Assembly: GCF_014836775.1 (NCBI RefSeq)
Contig: NZ_JACSQD010000001.1
Location: forward strand, 359,160 to 423,159
DNA: 64,000 bases
Direction of reading: 5' to 3'
Origin: Arthrobacter gallicola
GTDB lineage: Bacteria > Actinomycetota > Actinomycetes > Actinomycetales > Micrococcaceae
Position numbers and translations under genes: made by a program. The first letter of the stretch is position 1, and each line of letters begins with the position of its first letter. Positions 34,847 through 43,174 of this stretch are shown one piece after another. The notes under the pieces were generated by a model. The model was not told the origin of the DNA, did not search any database, and worked only from the letters and a program-made list of their open reading frames with translations.

Positions 34847-35838
34847 GGCCGGGAAACCGGTTCGTTGACCTCGCCGATGTTGTGCCGGAGGTACGCCGGG
34901 TCCCGCCAGCCGAGGATGGCTTCGGTCATCCGGATGGCGCTGCGGGCAGCATCCACGTTGTGCATCCGCAGGATCCGGGCACCATTCATGATGCTGACCA
35001 CGCCCGCCGCAAGTGAGCCCTCCACCCTGGCGGCCTTCGGTGCGTCCAGCGTCTCGCCGATGAAGTCCTTATTGGAGACGGCGGCAAGCACCGGAAAGCC
35101 AACGGCTGCCACTTCGGACAACCGGCGGGTGAGGGTTAGGGAATGGAGGGTGTTCTTATTGAGGTCATGTCCGGGGTCGATGATGAGTTTCTCCGGCGGG
35201 ACTCCGAGCTCCTGGGCGTAGCCGCTGCGCCGGCGCAGGAACTCCGCAACCTCGGTAACCACGTCCCCGTACTGCGGCCGCGGATAGACAGTGCGGGGAG
35301 CAGCCAGGCTGTGGGTGATGACCAGATGGACACCGGCCCGGGCGGCCACTCTCGCCACATCCGGATTGTGCAGCCCCGAGGTGTCATTAATGACGGTTGC
35401 GCCCGCCTCGACCGCAGCCTCCGCCACGGCAGGCAGGAAGGTGTCTGCGGAAATGATCACGTCCGAGGAGGCGCGGACAGCCTTAATGACCGGAACCACC
35501 CGTGCAGCCTCCTGCTCCGCCTCCAGCGCCGGTCCGGGTGCGAAGGGCACCCCGCCAATGTCAACCCAGTCAGCGCCGTCGTGCACCGCCCGCAGTGCCG
35601 CCTCCACAGCCGCCTCCAGCGCGTAGGTGGCGCCGCCGTCGTAGAACGAATCCGGTGTCCGGTTGATGATTGCCATCAGCGCCACCCGCTGGCGGAAATC
35701 GATGGTGCGGGCACCGATGTGGTGGACCGGGTGCAGCAGGGGAGGAGAGTAGGCACCGGCCGTGTGCGGGCCGCCCGGCGCCGCGTCTGTTCCGGTTCCG
35801 GAGCGCTCTGGGCGGGAGGCGGTGCTGTTCAGGCTCAT
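34843..35838 (-). CDS. FolP-like dihydropteroate synthase paralogue (FolP2 type)
   Basis: A 331-aa TIM-barrel protein of the dihydropteroate synthase family. Pterin-site residues look kept: MAIINRTPDSFYDGG, ADTFLPAVAEAA, ATVINDTSG, IIDPGHDLNK, and NGARILRMHNV near the end. The pABA-binding loop normally reads GGESTRPG; here it is IGGVPFAPGP, so Ser/Thr-Arg are missing. NRTPDSFYD is, to my recollection, typical of the FolP2 clade, which lacks ordinary synthase activity in mycobacteria. It is coupled to a RibD-like reductase. Leaderless -10 TAGGAT is 6 bases upstream. Call: family sure, activity doubtful. Confidence 0.85.
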   Translation of the reverse strand: MSLNSTASRPERSGTGTDAAPGGPHTAGAYSPPLLHPVHHIGARTIDFRQRVALMAIINRTPDSFYDGGATYALEAAVEAALRAVHDGADWVDIGGVPFAPGPALEAEQEAARVVPVIKAVRASSDVIISADTFLPAVAEAAVEAGATVINDTSGLHNPDVARVAARAGVHLVITHSLAAPRTVYPRPQYGDVVTEVAEFLRRRSGYAQELGVPPEKLIIDPGHDLNKNTLHSLTLTRRLSEVAAVGFPVLAAVSNKDFIGETLDAPKAARVEGSLAAGVVSIMNGARILRMHNVDAARSAIRMTEAILGWRDPAYLRHNIGEVNEPVSRP

Positions 35839-35844
35839 CTTTGC

Positions 35845-35850
35845 ATCCTA
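35845..35850 (-). promoter_or_regulatory. -10 element for a leaderless folP-like mRNA
   Basis: On the minus strand TAGGAT (plus-strand ATCCTA at 35845-35850) ends six bases before the ATG at 35838, with no SD in between. Confidence 0.5.
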
Positions 35851-35898
35851 CGGTGGAGCACAGCCAAAGGAGATGACCGCTGCTGAGAAAGGTACGCC

Positions 35899-36984
35899 AT
35901 GGAACTGCCGCTGATCCCGCCCGTTGAACCGATGCTGGCGAAGGCGGTGGACGGCGTGCCGGAGGGCGGATATGCCTATGAACCGAAATGGGACGGATTC
36001 CGCGCCGTAGTGTTCCGTGACGGGGACGAGGTGGAGATCACCAGCCGGAACGGGCGGGCCATGAACCGCTATTTCCCCGAACTCATAACCGCGTTCCGGG
36101 ACGGTCTGCCGGAAAAATGCGTGGTGGACGGGGAAATCATCCTGGTTAATGCCGAAGGTACCCGGCTGGATTTCGAGCAGCTGCAGCAGCGCATCCACCC
36201 CGCTGCCAGCAGGGTCAAGCTGCTGGCAGCGCAGACGCCGGCATCCTTTGTTGCTTTCGACCTGCTGGCTCAGGGCGCCCGGGACCTCACCGGCGAGCCG
36301 TTTCACGAACGGCGGGCTGCGCTGGAATCCGTTCTTGCGGCCGCGGGCGGCCGTCTGCACCTGACCAGGCAGACCCTGGACCCGGGCACCGCCAGGGACT
36401 GGTTTAGCCGGTTTGAAGGGGCGGGGCTGGACGGGGTGCTCGCCAAGCCGCTTGAGGCGGCTTATGAACCGGGAAAACGGGCCATGTTCAAGGTCAAGCA
36501 CCGGCGCACCGCCGATTGCGTCCTCGCCGGGTACCGCGTACACAAGAGCGGGGAAGACAGAATCGGCTCGCTGCTGCTGGGGCTCTACAACGACGACGGC
36601 GTCCTCACCAGTGTGGGTGTCATCGGTGCCTTTCCGATGGAGCGGAGAAAGGAGCTCTTCGCAGAGCTGCAGCCGCTTGTGACATGGGATGACGGACATC
36701 CGTGGGCGGTAGCGGAACAGCAGACGGGAACGCGGACCCCGCGGAACGCCGAAGGCAGCCGCTGGACCGGGTCGAAGGACCTGTCCTTCACGCCGCTGCG
36801 GCCTGAGCGGGTTGTGGAAGTGGCCTATGACCACATGGAGGGGCTGCGCTTCCGGCATCCACCAAGTTTCGTCCGCTGGCGTCCGGACCGTGACCCCGAA
36901 TCCTGCGGTTACGCCCAGCTTGAGGAACCTGTCAGGTTTGACCTGGCCGACGTCCTCCAGGAACCAGCCCGCCGGATCCGGTGA
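35899..36984 (+). CDS. ligC: ATP-dependent DNA ligase, LigC type
   Basis: A 361-aa monofunctional ATP-dependent DNA ligase. Nucleotidyltransferase motif I is EPKWDGFRAV (catalytic Lys about residue 30), with SRNGRAM (motif Ia), VVDGEI (motif III), GLDGVLAKPL (motif IV) and AMFKVKHRRTADCVLAGYRV (motif V), then an OB fold. LigC enzymes act in base-excision-type repair and as a back-up end-joining ligase. Divergent from the folP-like gene. AAAGG precedes the ATG. Separate LigD polymerase at 19.9 kb. Confidence 0.93.
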   Translation: MELPLIPPVEPMLAKAVDGVPEGGYAYEPKWDGFRAVVFRDGDEVEITSRNGRAMNRYFPELITAFRDGLPEKCVVDGEIILVNAEGTRLDFEQLQQRIHPAASRVKLLAAQTPASFVAFDLLAQGARDLTGEPFHERRAALESVLAAAGGRLHLTRQTLDPGTARDWFSRFEGAGLDGVLAKPLEAAYEPGKRAMFKVKHRRTADCVLAGYRVHKSGEDRIGSLLLGLYNDDGVLTSVGVIGAFPMERRKELFAELQPLVTWDDGHPWAVAEQQTGTRTPRNAEGSRWTGSKDLSFTPLRPERVVEVAYDHMEGLRFRHPPSFVRWRPDRDPESCGYAQLEEPVRFDLADVLQEPARRIR

Positions 36985-37060
36985 TCTACGTCTGCGACGC
37001 CCGCAACAAGGCGCTGTGAGAGTCCTCTCGGAGTACCCCGGCACGGCAGGGGGCAGCGTT

Positions 37061-37531
37061 ATGTTTATAAATATGGAACCCGGCAACATAAATTTTCACA
37101 CCCGCAAATGGGTTCGCCCTGAGGACCTGAATGCCAACGGCACCCTCTTCGGCGGATCGCTCCTGCGCTGGATCGACGAGGAAGCCACCATCTACGCCAT
37201 CCTTCAGATGGGAAACGGCAGAGTGGTGACAAAGCTGATGTCCGAAATCAACTTTGTGAGTTCGGCCCAGCAGGGTGACCTGATCGAAATGGGGCTGCGG
37301 GCCACGAAATTCGGCACCACCTCGCTGACCATGCAGGCCGAAGTACGGAACATGATCACCCGCTCCAGCATCCTGACCATCGAGCGGATCGTCTTTGTGA
37401 ACCTTGACGAGCACGGCCGGCCCGCACCGCACGGCTACACCGAAGTGACCTACGACCGCGACCGCCTCCCCAAGCATCATCTTCCGGCCGGGCCGCCCCA
37501 GCCCTGGCCTGCCGCGGCGCCTGCCGCCTAG
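37061..37531 (+). CDS. Acyl-CoA thioesterase, hotdog fold
   Basis: A 156-aa hotdog-fold thioesterase of the Acot/YciA-type: NANGTLFGGSLLRWIDEEATI carries the catalytic Asp/Glu region and EMGLRATKFGTTSLTMQAEVRN the core strand. Substrates are fatty acyl-CoAs. ATG 37061 (MFINMEPGN) follows AGGGGG by seven bases; a second ATG is at 37073. The longer frame back to 36812 overlaps ligC and is rejected. The C-terminal tail is Pro/Ala-rich. Confidence 0.88.
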   Translation: MFINMEPGNINFHTRKWVRPEDLNANGTLFGGSLLRWIDEEATIYAILQMGNGRVVTKLMSEINFVSSAQQGDLIEMGLRATKFGTTSLTMQAEVRNMITRSSILTIERIVFVNLDEHGRPAPHGYTEVTYDRDRLPKHHLPAGPPQPWPAAAPAA

Positions 37532-37620
37532 AAAGTCACATTCGGCGTCCCGGGCACGATCCGGGTCCGGCACCTGACAGAATCACGGAAGGCCGCGGGA
37601 GCGGAACGAACGAGCCTTCA

Positions 37621-38931
37621 GTGAAACGGGTACCAATGCACATCGACAGTCCAGCTGCCACCGGACGCAGCGGAAAGCAGCGGACTGCGCGCTGGGCCTT
37701 CTGGGGGGCGCTGACCGGCATCATCCTGATCGCACTCAATCTGCGCGGCCCCATCGTGGCGCCGTCGCCGATCCTGGGCCTGCTGCAGGAACAGCTGGGG
37801 ATGTCTGTGGCGACCGCGGGTCTGCTGACGGCGCTGCCGATCGCCTGCTTCGGCGTGGTGTCATTCCTGGCCCTTCCCCTGCTCCGGCGGAGCGGACCGG
37901 ACCAGGCCATCGCCTTCTGCCTGGCGGGAGTCGCCGCGGGAACCCTTCTGCGGTCATCCGGCGGCGCGGAACAAGCGCTCGCCGGGACTATCGTCATCGG
38001 CGCTTCGATCGCCGTCGGCAACGTCCTGGTCCCAGTGGTGATCCGCCGCGACTTCCCGCCGGCGCGCGTGCCCCTGGTTACCGGTGTCTACACTGCGGCG
38101 ATGAACATCGGCTCGATGACGACACTGTTCATCACTGCGCCCCTCACCGAGGCCTTCGGCTGGCGCACGGGGCTGGTGCTGTGGGGCGCCCTGGCCTTCG
38201 TGGCGGCCCTGGCCTGGCTGGCCCTGGTGGGATGGCGGCCCTTCCTGCTCGGATCGGGCGGAACGGCGCAGGCCGCAGGACCAGTGCAGGATTCACCCGG
38301 TGCCGGCCGGACGGACGTCGTTCCGGCACATCTCCCGGCCCCCACCGCGGACCGGGCCGGCTGGCGGCTCCCGGCGGCCTGGATACTCACGGTCGCGTTC
38401 AGCGGCCAGGCGTTCGCTTTCTATGCGGTCTCGACCTGGCTGCCCACCCTGCTCTCCGACGTCGTCGGCCTGGATACCGCTGCGGCCGGGGCAGGTGCCT
38501 CTCTGTTCCAGGGCCCGGCAATAGCCGGAGCACTGGGCGTACCGCTGTTGTCCCGCCGCCTGCGAAGCCGGACACTGCTGTGGCTGACCTGCGCTGCATG
38601 GGCCGTTCTGCCGCTGGGCCTGCTGCTGGCACCGGGCGGCTGGGCGGTCTGGGTGACCCTCGGAGGGGTGGCACAGGGCGCAGGAATCACCGTCATCTTC
38701 CTGATCCTGGTCCGGCTGGGCGGCGGAGCACGCCAGGCCGGCCAGGTTTCGGCGCTGGTGCAGGGCGGCGGTTATCTGGTGGCCGCGGCCGGTCCCGTGA
38801 TTCTGGGCAGTCTGCACACCATGACGGGAAGCTGGGTCCTGCCGCTGGTTGTGGTGGGCGTCAGCATCTCGGCTCTGCTGGTGGCTGGTACCTTTGCGGC
38901 GGTGGCCTCTGAGGCCGCGGGTAAGGCCTAA
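37621..38931 (+). CDS. MFS transporter of the CynX/NimT group
   Basis: A 436-aa twelve-helix major facilitator of the CynX/NimT (cyanate/2-nitroimidazole) group, with ALNLRGPIVAPSPILGLLQ and TAGLLTALPIACFGVVS near the N-terminus as group signatures. The transported substrate cannot be told. GTG 37621 and ATG 37636 (MHIDSPAATG) are both possible starts; neither has a strong RBS. A long central loop (about 210-240) is Pro/Gly-rich. Confidence 0.85.
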   Translation: MKRVPMHIDSPAATGRSGKQRTARWAFWGALTGIILIALNLRGPIVAPSPILGLLQEQLGMSVATAGLLTALPIACFGVVSFLALPLLRRSGPDQAIAFCLAGVAAGTLLRSSGGAEQALAGTIVIGASIAVGNVLVPVVIRRDFPPARVPLVTGVYTAAMNIGSMTTLFITAPLTEAFGWRTGLVLWGALAFVAALAWLALVGWRPFLLGSGGTAQAAGPVQDSPGAGRTDVVPAHLPAPTADRAGWRLPAAWILTVAFSGQAFAFYAVSTWLPTLLSDVVGLDTAAAGAGASLFQGPAIAGALGVPLLSRRLRSRTLLWLTCAAWAVLPLGLLLAPGGWAVWVTLGGVAQGAGITVIFLILVRLGGGARQAGQVSALVQGGGYLVAAAGPVILGSLHTMTGSWVLPLVVVGVSISALLVAGTFAAVASEAAGKA

Positions 38932-39037
38932 CGGCGGGTGGGGGAGTGAGGTCCCTGTTTGCCCGGCCGGCGGGCACGGCTATCGTTCCCTGTAGGGCCG
39001 TGCAGCCAGGCGCGTCCGCCCGAGGGGGAAGAAGGAA

Positions 39038-40699
39038 ATGAAGAACAACTTTGACCGCTACCGCCAGATGGCCGAGATTCTCTACCGGAACGGGCTGGGT
39101 TACTTGGTCTCCGTTTCCGGCTTGGAAGCCCGCCTGCCGTTCCGGAAGCGGCCCGCTGAAGACGCCGGGACCCCCAGGACAACCAGCCCGGAATACCTGC
39201 GCCAGGCCCTGGAAGAGCTGGGCCCAACGTATGTGAAGCTGGGACAGCTGCTCTCCACGCGTTCAGACCTGCTTCCCCCCGCTTACATGGATGAGCTGGC
39301 CAAACTTCAGGACCGGGCTGCACCCGCGCCCTGGGAGGCCGTGCGCGAGGAACTCAGGCAGGAAATCGGTGACGATCCCCTCAACGTCTTCGCTTCCTTT
39401 GACACCACTCCCATCGCGAGCGCCTCGATTGGCCAGGCGTACGGTGCCCGGCTCAAGGACGGCACGGACGTAGTGGTGAAGGTGCGGCGCCCCGGGATCG
39501 TGCCCGAGGTGGAAGCCGATCTGTCCATCCTGCAGTCCCTGGCCGCCCACGCCAGCAGGCGGTGGGAAGCGGCGCGTGACTATGACGTCAAGGGTTTTAT
39601 GGATGAGTTTGCCCTCACGCTGCGGCAGGAACTGGACTACGTCCAGGAAGGCCGTAACGCCGACCGCTTCGCGGTGAACTTCGCTGAGGACGCCGCGGTC
39701 ATTATTCCGCGGATTTACTGGCAGCACAGCACCCACAAGGTCCTGACCATGCAGCGCCTGCGCGGCATGAAAGTCACCGACACGGCGGCGCTGGACGCCG
39801 CGGGAGTGGACCGCAGGGCACTGGCAGCCACGGCTGCCGACGCGGAAATGAAAATGGTGTTCGAGTTTGGGCTTTTCCACGCTGATCCTCACCCCGGGAA
39901 CATCTTCGTTCAGCCCAATTCCCAGATCGGTCTCATCGACTTTGGCATGGTGGGGGAGCTGGACGACAAACTGCGCGGACAGCTGGCCGCCCTGTTCATC
40001 GCCGTCATCCGCAAGGACCCGGAACGGATGGCATCGGCACTGGTCCGCATGACGGTTGCCCAGACCCGTCCGGACAGGGTGAAGCTGCGGATGGACCTTG
40101 CCGGACTCATCCGGCTTTATTCGGGACGCACGCTGCGGGACGCCCCGGTCGGCAGGATTATCAGCGAGGGGCTTGGGATCATCCGCAACCACCACCTCCA
40201 GCTGCCCCGCGAGGTGGCCCTGCTGCTGCGGATGCTGATCATGACCGAGGGCATGGGCGAAGTGCTGGACCCGGACTTCAGCATGGGCCAAACCCTGGCC
40301 CCGTACGCCAAGCGGATGACCATGGAACAGCTGAATCCGGTCAACTACGCGAAGCGGCTGGGCAAAGCCGGGGGAGAGCTGCTGGAACTGGGCACGGAGC
40401 TGCCCGGTCAGGTGCAGCGGCTGATCAATACCCTGGACTTCGAAGGGATGGAGGTCCACCTGCGCGCCGGTGACCTGGTTCCGGTGGTGGAGCGGCTGGA
40501 GCGGGTGGGAAACCGGATGGTGGCAGCGATCTTCGCCGCGGCCTTTATCCGGGGAGTTGGTGAACTGACGCTCGGTGACGCCGACCGGTGGCGCAGCTGG
40601 CAGGCGCCGCTGATGGGCGCCGGCCTGGCCTCAACGGGCGTCCTGGGCGGTTACCTCGCGTGGTCTGCCCGCAGGCAGCGGCGGCGGGACGCCTTGTAG
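39038..40699 (+). CDS. ABC1/AarF (UbiB) family atypical kinase
   Basis: A 553-aa atypical kinase/ATPase of the ABC1 family, supporting quinone or isoprenoid lipid metabolism in known cases. KxGQ motif LGPTYVKLGQLLSTR, Ala-rich loop IASASIGQAYGARL, KVRRPG (ATP Lys region), HADPHPGNIF and LIDFGMVGEL (metal Asp) are all present. A C-terminal pair of hydrophobic segments would anchor it to the membrane. RBS GAAGGA. Since this organism should use menaquinone, a role in ubiquinone is unlikely. Confidence 0.9.
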   Translation: MKNNFDRYRQMAEILYRNGLGYLVSVSGLEARLPFRKRPAEDAGTPRTTSPEYLRQALEELGPTYVKLGQLLSTRSDLLPPAYMDELAKLQDRAAPAPWEAVREELRQEIGDDPLNVFASFDTTPIASASIGQAYGARLKDGTDVVVKVRRPGIVPEVEADLSILQSLAAHASRRWEAARDYDVKGFMDEFALTLRQELDYVQEGRNADRFAVNFAEDAAVIIPRIYWQHSTHKVLTMQRLRGMKVTDTAALDAAGVDRRALAATAADAEMKMVFEFGLFHADPHPGNIFVQPNSQIGLIDFGMVGELDDKLRGQLAALFIAVIRKDPERMASALVRMTVAQTRPDRVKLRMDLAGLIRLYSGRTLRDAPVGRIISEGLGIIRNHHLQLPREVALLLRMLIMTEGMGEVLDPDFSMGQTLAPYAKRMTMEQLNPVNYAKRLGKAGGELLELGTELPGQVQRLINTLDFEGMEVHLRAGDLVPVVERLERVGNRMVAAIFAAAFIRGVGELTLGDADRWRSWQAPLMGAGLASTGVLGGYLAWSARRQRRRDAL

Positions 40700-40726
40700 G
40701 CGCACCGCCCCGAAAGGTTCTTTAAA

Positions 40727-40768
40727 CGAGCCAGCCGGCAGCCACAAATGGAACTGCCGGCTGGCTCG
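40727..40768. terminator. Bidirectional terminator between the ABC1 kinase and shikimate transporter genes
   Basis: A perfect 15-bp stem: CGAGCCAGCCGGCAG (40727-40741) with its complement at 40754-40768, loop of 12 bases, in the convergent gap. Confidence 0.82.
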
Positions 40769-40783
40769 CCTGACGGACGGTGC

Positions 40784-42094
40784 TCAGCGCAGACCGAGCT
40801 CCGCCGTCGGAATTTTGGACGTCTCTTTGGCGGTGAGCGCGGAGATAACTGCGGTCAGGCAGATGGCCGCGGTGAACCAGCTGATGACTTTCCAGCCACC
40901 GGGCTCCAGGCCCCCGAGTGCCGCGACGATCGACGGGGCGAATCCGGCCATGAGGAAGCCGAGCTGCGTGCCGATGGCCAGCCCGGAGAAGCGGACGCGC
41001 GCGCTGAACATTTCGGCATAGAAGGACGGCCAGACGGCGTTCGCCGCCGCGTAGCCGCAGCCGAAGACCACCACGGACAGGGTGAACTGCAGCAGCGCGT
41101 TCCCGGATTCCATCGACAGCAGGTAGAACGGCATCACCACTGCACTGGCTACTGCGCCATAGATGAAGACCGGCTTGCGGCCGAACCGGTCCGCCGCCAT
41201 GCCGAAGAACGGCTGGGTGAACAGTGCGGCGATGTTGCCGGCGACCACCAGCCAGAGCGTGATGGTGGCATCAACGTTGCCCACCTCTGTGCCGTACTTG
41301 ATCGCAAGCGTGCCGTATACCGTGGAAACGGCGGCAATGAAGGCGCAGCAGATAACCCGCAGCACGTCCCGCCAATGGTGCTTCATCAGGTCACTCACCG
41401 GCAGCTTGGCGATCTGGTTGTTCGCCTTGGCTTCCTGGAACGTCGGCGTCTCATGCAGTGAACGGCGGATAAAGAAGGTCACCAGGACCACAACGGCGGA
41501 CAGCCAGAACGGGATGCGCCAGCCGATGCCGTACTTAATCTCATCGGGCAGTGCGACAACGGGGATAAACACCATGGCGGCGAGGATCTGGCCGCCCTGG
41601 GTTCCGGTCAGGGTCCAGGAGGTAAAGAACGCGCGGCGCCCGTCCGGGGCGTGTTCCAGGGTCATGGAACTGGCGCCGGCCTGCTCCCCGGCGGCGGAAA
41701 GGCCCTGTGCGAGGCGGCAGAGAACGAGGAGGGTGGGAGCCCACCAGCCGATGGTGCTGAACGTTGGGAGGCAGCCAATGAGGAAGGTGGAACCGCCCAT
41801 CAGCACCAGCGTGAACATCAGGATCTTCTGCCTGCCCACGCGGTCCCCGAAGTGGCCCAGGACGACGGCGCCGACCGGCCGGGCAATGTAGGCGAAGCCA
41901 AAGGTTGCCAGCGACATGATGCTGGCCTGAGCATCTGCGTCGGGGAAGAAAACGTGCGGAAAGATCAGTGACGCGGCCGTGCCGAAGATGAAGAAGTCGT
42001 AGTACTCAACCGCGCTGCCCATGAAGCTTGCCGCAGCAGCCTTCTTCGGGGTTTTGGCGGTGACTGCAGCGGCGTTGGGGGGCGCAGTGCTCAT
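40784..42094 (-). CDS. Shikimate transporter-like MFS protein (MHS family)
   Basis: A 436-aa proton symporter of the metabolite:H+ symporter group, 12 helices. VEYYDFFIFGTAASLIFP, GRQKILMFTLVLMGGSTFLIG and LARFCLPTA-type loops place it with ShiA; genomic context (divergent shikimate dehydrogenase) supports shikimate or quinate uptake. Start ATG 42094 (MSTAPPNAA) follows GGAGG; the 30 extra residues of the long frame lie in the operator region. Expression probably controlled by the two palindromes upstream. Confidence 0.88.
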   Translation of the reverse strand: MSTAPPNAAAVTAKTPKKAAAASFMGSAVEYYDFFIFGTAASLIFPHVFFPDADAQASIMSLATFGFAYIARPVGAVVLGHFGDRVGRQKILMFTLVLMGGSTFLIGCLPTFSTIGWWAPTLLVLCRLAQGLSAAGEQAGASSMTLEHAPDGRRAFFTSWTLTGTQGGQILAAMVFIPVVALPDEIKYGIGWRIPFWLSAVVVLVTFFIRRSLHETPTFQEAKANNQIAKLPVSDLMKHHWRDVLRVICCAFIAAVSTVYGTLAIKYGTEVGNVDATITLWLVVAGNIAALFTQPFFGMAADRFGRKPVFIYGAVASAVVMPFYLLSMESGNALLQFTLSVVVFGCGYAAANAVWPSFYAEMFSARVRFSGLAIGTQLGFLMAGFAPSIVAALGGLEPGGWKVISWFTAAICLTAVISALTAKETSKIPTAELGLR

Positions 42095-42110
42095 GGGGCC
42101 TCCAGTGATA

Positions 42111-42127
42111 TGTGCGGTTATCGCACA
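42111..42127. promoter_or_regulatory. Palindromic operator 1 of the shikimate island
   Basis: TGTGCG-GTTAT-CGCACA, a perfect 6-bp inverted repeat with a 5-base spacer, 17 bases upstream of the transporter start. It matches operator 2 in arms and spacer length. IclR-family regulator at 45.1 kb is the likely binder. Confidence 0.65.
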
Positions 42128-42192
42128 GTGGTACTTCATGCGAACAGAACACCATAATGTAACCCACGCCATACCCAGATGCAATCATCGTG

Positions 42193-42209
42193 TGTGCGCT
42201 GTACGCACA
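42193..42209. promoter_or_regulatory. Palindromic operator 2 of the shikimate island
   Basis: TGTGCG-CTGTA-CGCACA, same arms and spacer as operator 1, centre 82 bases away, on the dehydrogenase side. A third half-site-like TTGTGCA follows at 42211-42217. Confidence 0.65.
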
Positions 42210-42278
42210 GTTGTGCATTTTATGAACAGGCCGGTACCGTGGGCCTAGCCCGGTTCCGGGCCTGGAAGGGAGAATCAC

Positions 42279-43151
42279 TTGAGCACCACCACCGAGTCCT
42301 GGCTGGTCGGACTGATCGGGGACGGCATTACCGCGTCGCTGACACCGCCGATGCATGAACGCGAGGCGCAGGCACGGGGGATGCTCTATCTCTACCGGCC
42401 CGTGGACCTGTCACTGAACGGCCACGCTCCCGCCGCCGTCGGGGACCTGCTCCGCTACGGGCGGGACCTGGGCTTTAATGCCTTTAACATCACCCACCCC
42501 TGTAAGCAGCTGGTCCTGGAGCACCTGGATGAGGTCTCCGACGACGCCGCCCGGCTGGGCGCCGTAAACACCGTCCTGATCCGGGACGGCCGCTTTATCG
42601 GACACAACACTGACTACTCCGGATTCGGCAGCGCCCTCGCCGAGGGACTCCCCGGAGCCGAGTTGGACCAGGTGGTTCAGCTCGGTGCAGGCGGAGCGGG
42701 CGCCGCCGTTGCCTACGCGCTGCTGAAAGCCGGAGCCGCCCGCCTGACCCTGGTGGACCTGGACTCGGCACGGGCCGCTGAGCGCGCTGCTTCCCTGGCA
42801 GCCCTGTTCCCGGCAAGCCGGGTCACGGCCGGAGAGCCGGGGGACCTGCCAAAGGTCCTGGCCGAGGCGGACGGATTCGTTCAGGCGACCCCCATAGGCA
42901 TGCACTCCCATCCCGGACTTCCCCTGGATCCGGCCCTGATCGCTCCGCGGACGTGGGTGGCCGATGTTATCTACCGCCCGGTCCGCACCGAACTGGTTGC
43001 CGCCGCGGAGGCCAGGGGCTGCCGGGTTCTTGACGGCGGCCACATGGCCGTTGGGCAGGCCGTCGATGCCTTCGAGCTCATCACGGGGGTCCGCCCGGAT
43101 GCCGCCCGCATGCGGGCCCACTTCCTCGACATGATCAACAGCGGACTCTGA
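42279..43151 (+). CDS. Quinate/shikimate dehydrogenase (AroE-like)
   Basis: A 290-aa NAD(P)-dependent dehydrogenase of the AroE family. SLTPPMHEREAQARG replaces the usual SLSPxMHN and is typical of the catabolic actinobacterial quinate/shikimate dehydrogenase group. Catalytic Lys lies in NITHPCKQ, NTDYSGFG follows, and GAGGAGAAVAYAL is the nucleotide loop. It would oxidise quinate/shikimate to 3-dehydroquinate/dehydroshikimate, feeding the next gene. TTG 42279 is start; GGGAG lies seven bases upstream. First gene of a unit with the dehydratase. Confidence 0.9.
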   Translation: MSTTTESWLVGLIGDGITASLTPPMHEREAQARGMLYLYRPVDLSLNGHAPAAVGDLLRYGRDLGFNAFNITHPCKQLVLEHLDEVSDDAARLGAVNTVLIRDGRFIGHNTDYSGFGSALAEGLPGAELDQVVQLGAGGAGAAVAYALLKAGAARLTLVDLDSARAAERAASLAALFPASRVTAGEPGDLPKVLAEADGFVQATPIGMHSHPGLPLDPALIAPRTWVADVIYRPVRTELVAAAEARGCRVLDGGHMAVGQAVDAFELITGVRPDAARMRAHFLDMINSGL

Positions 43152-43174
43152 GTCTGCCTCCGAAGGGAACGCTA

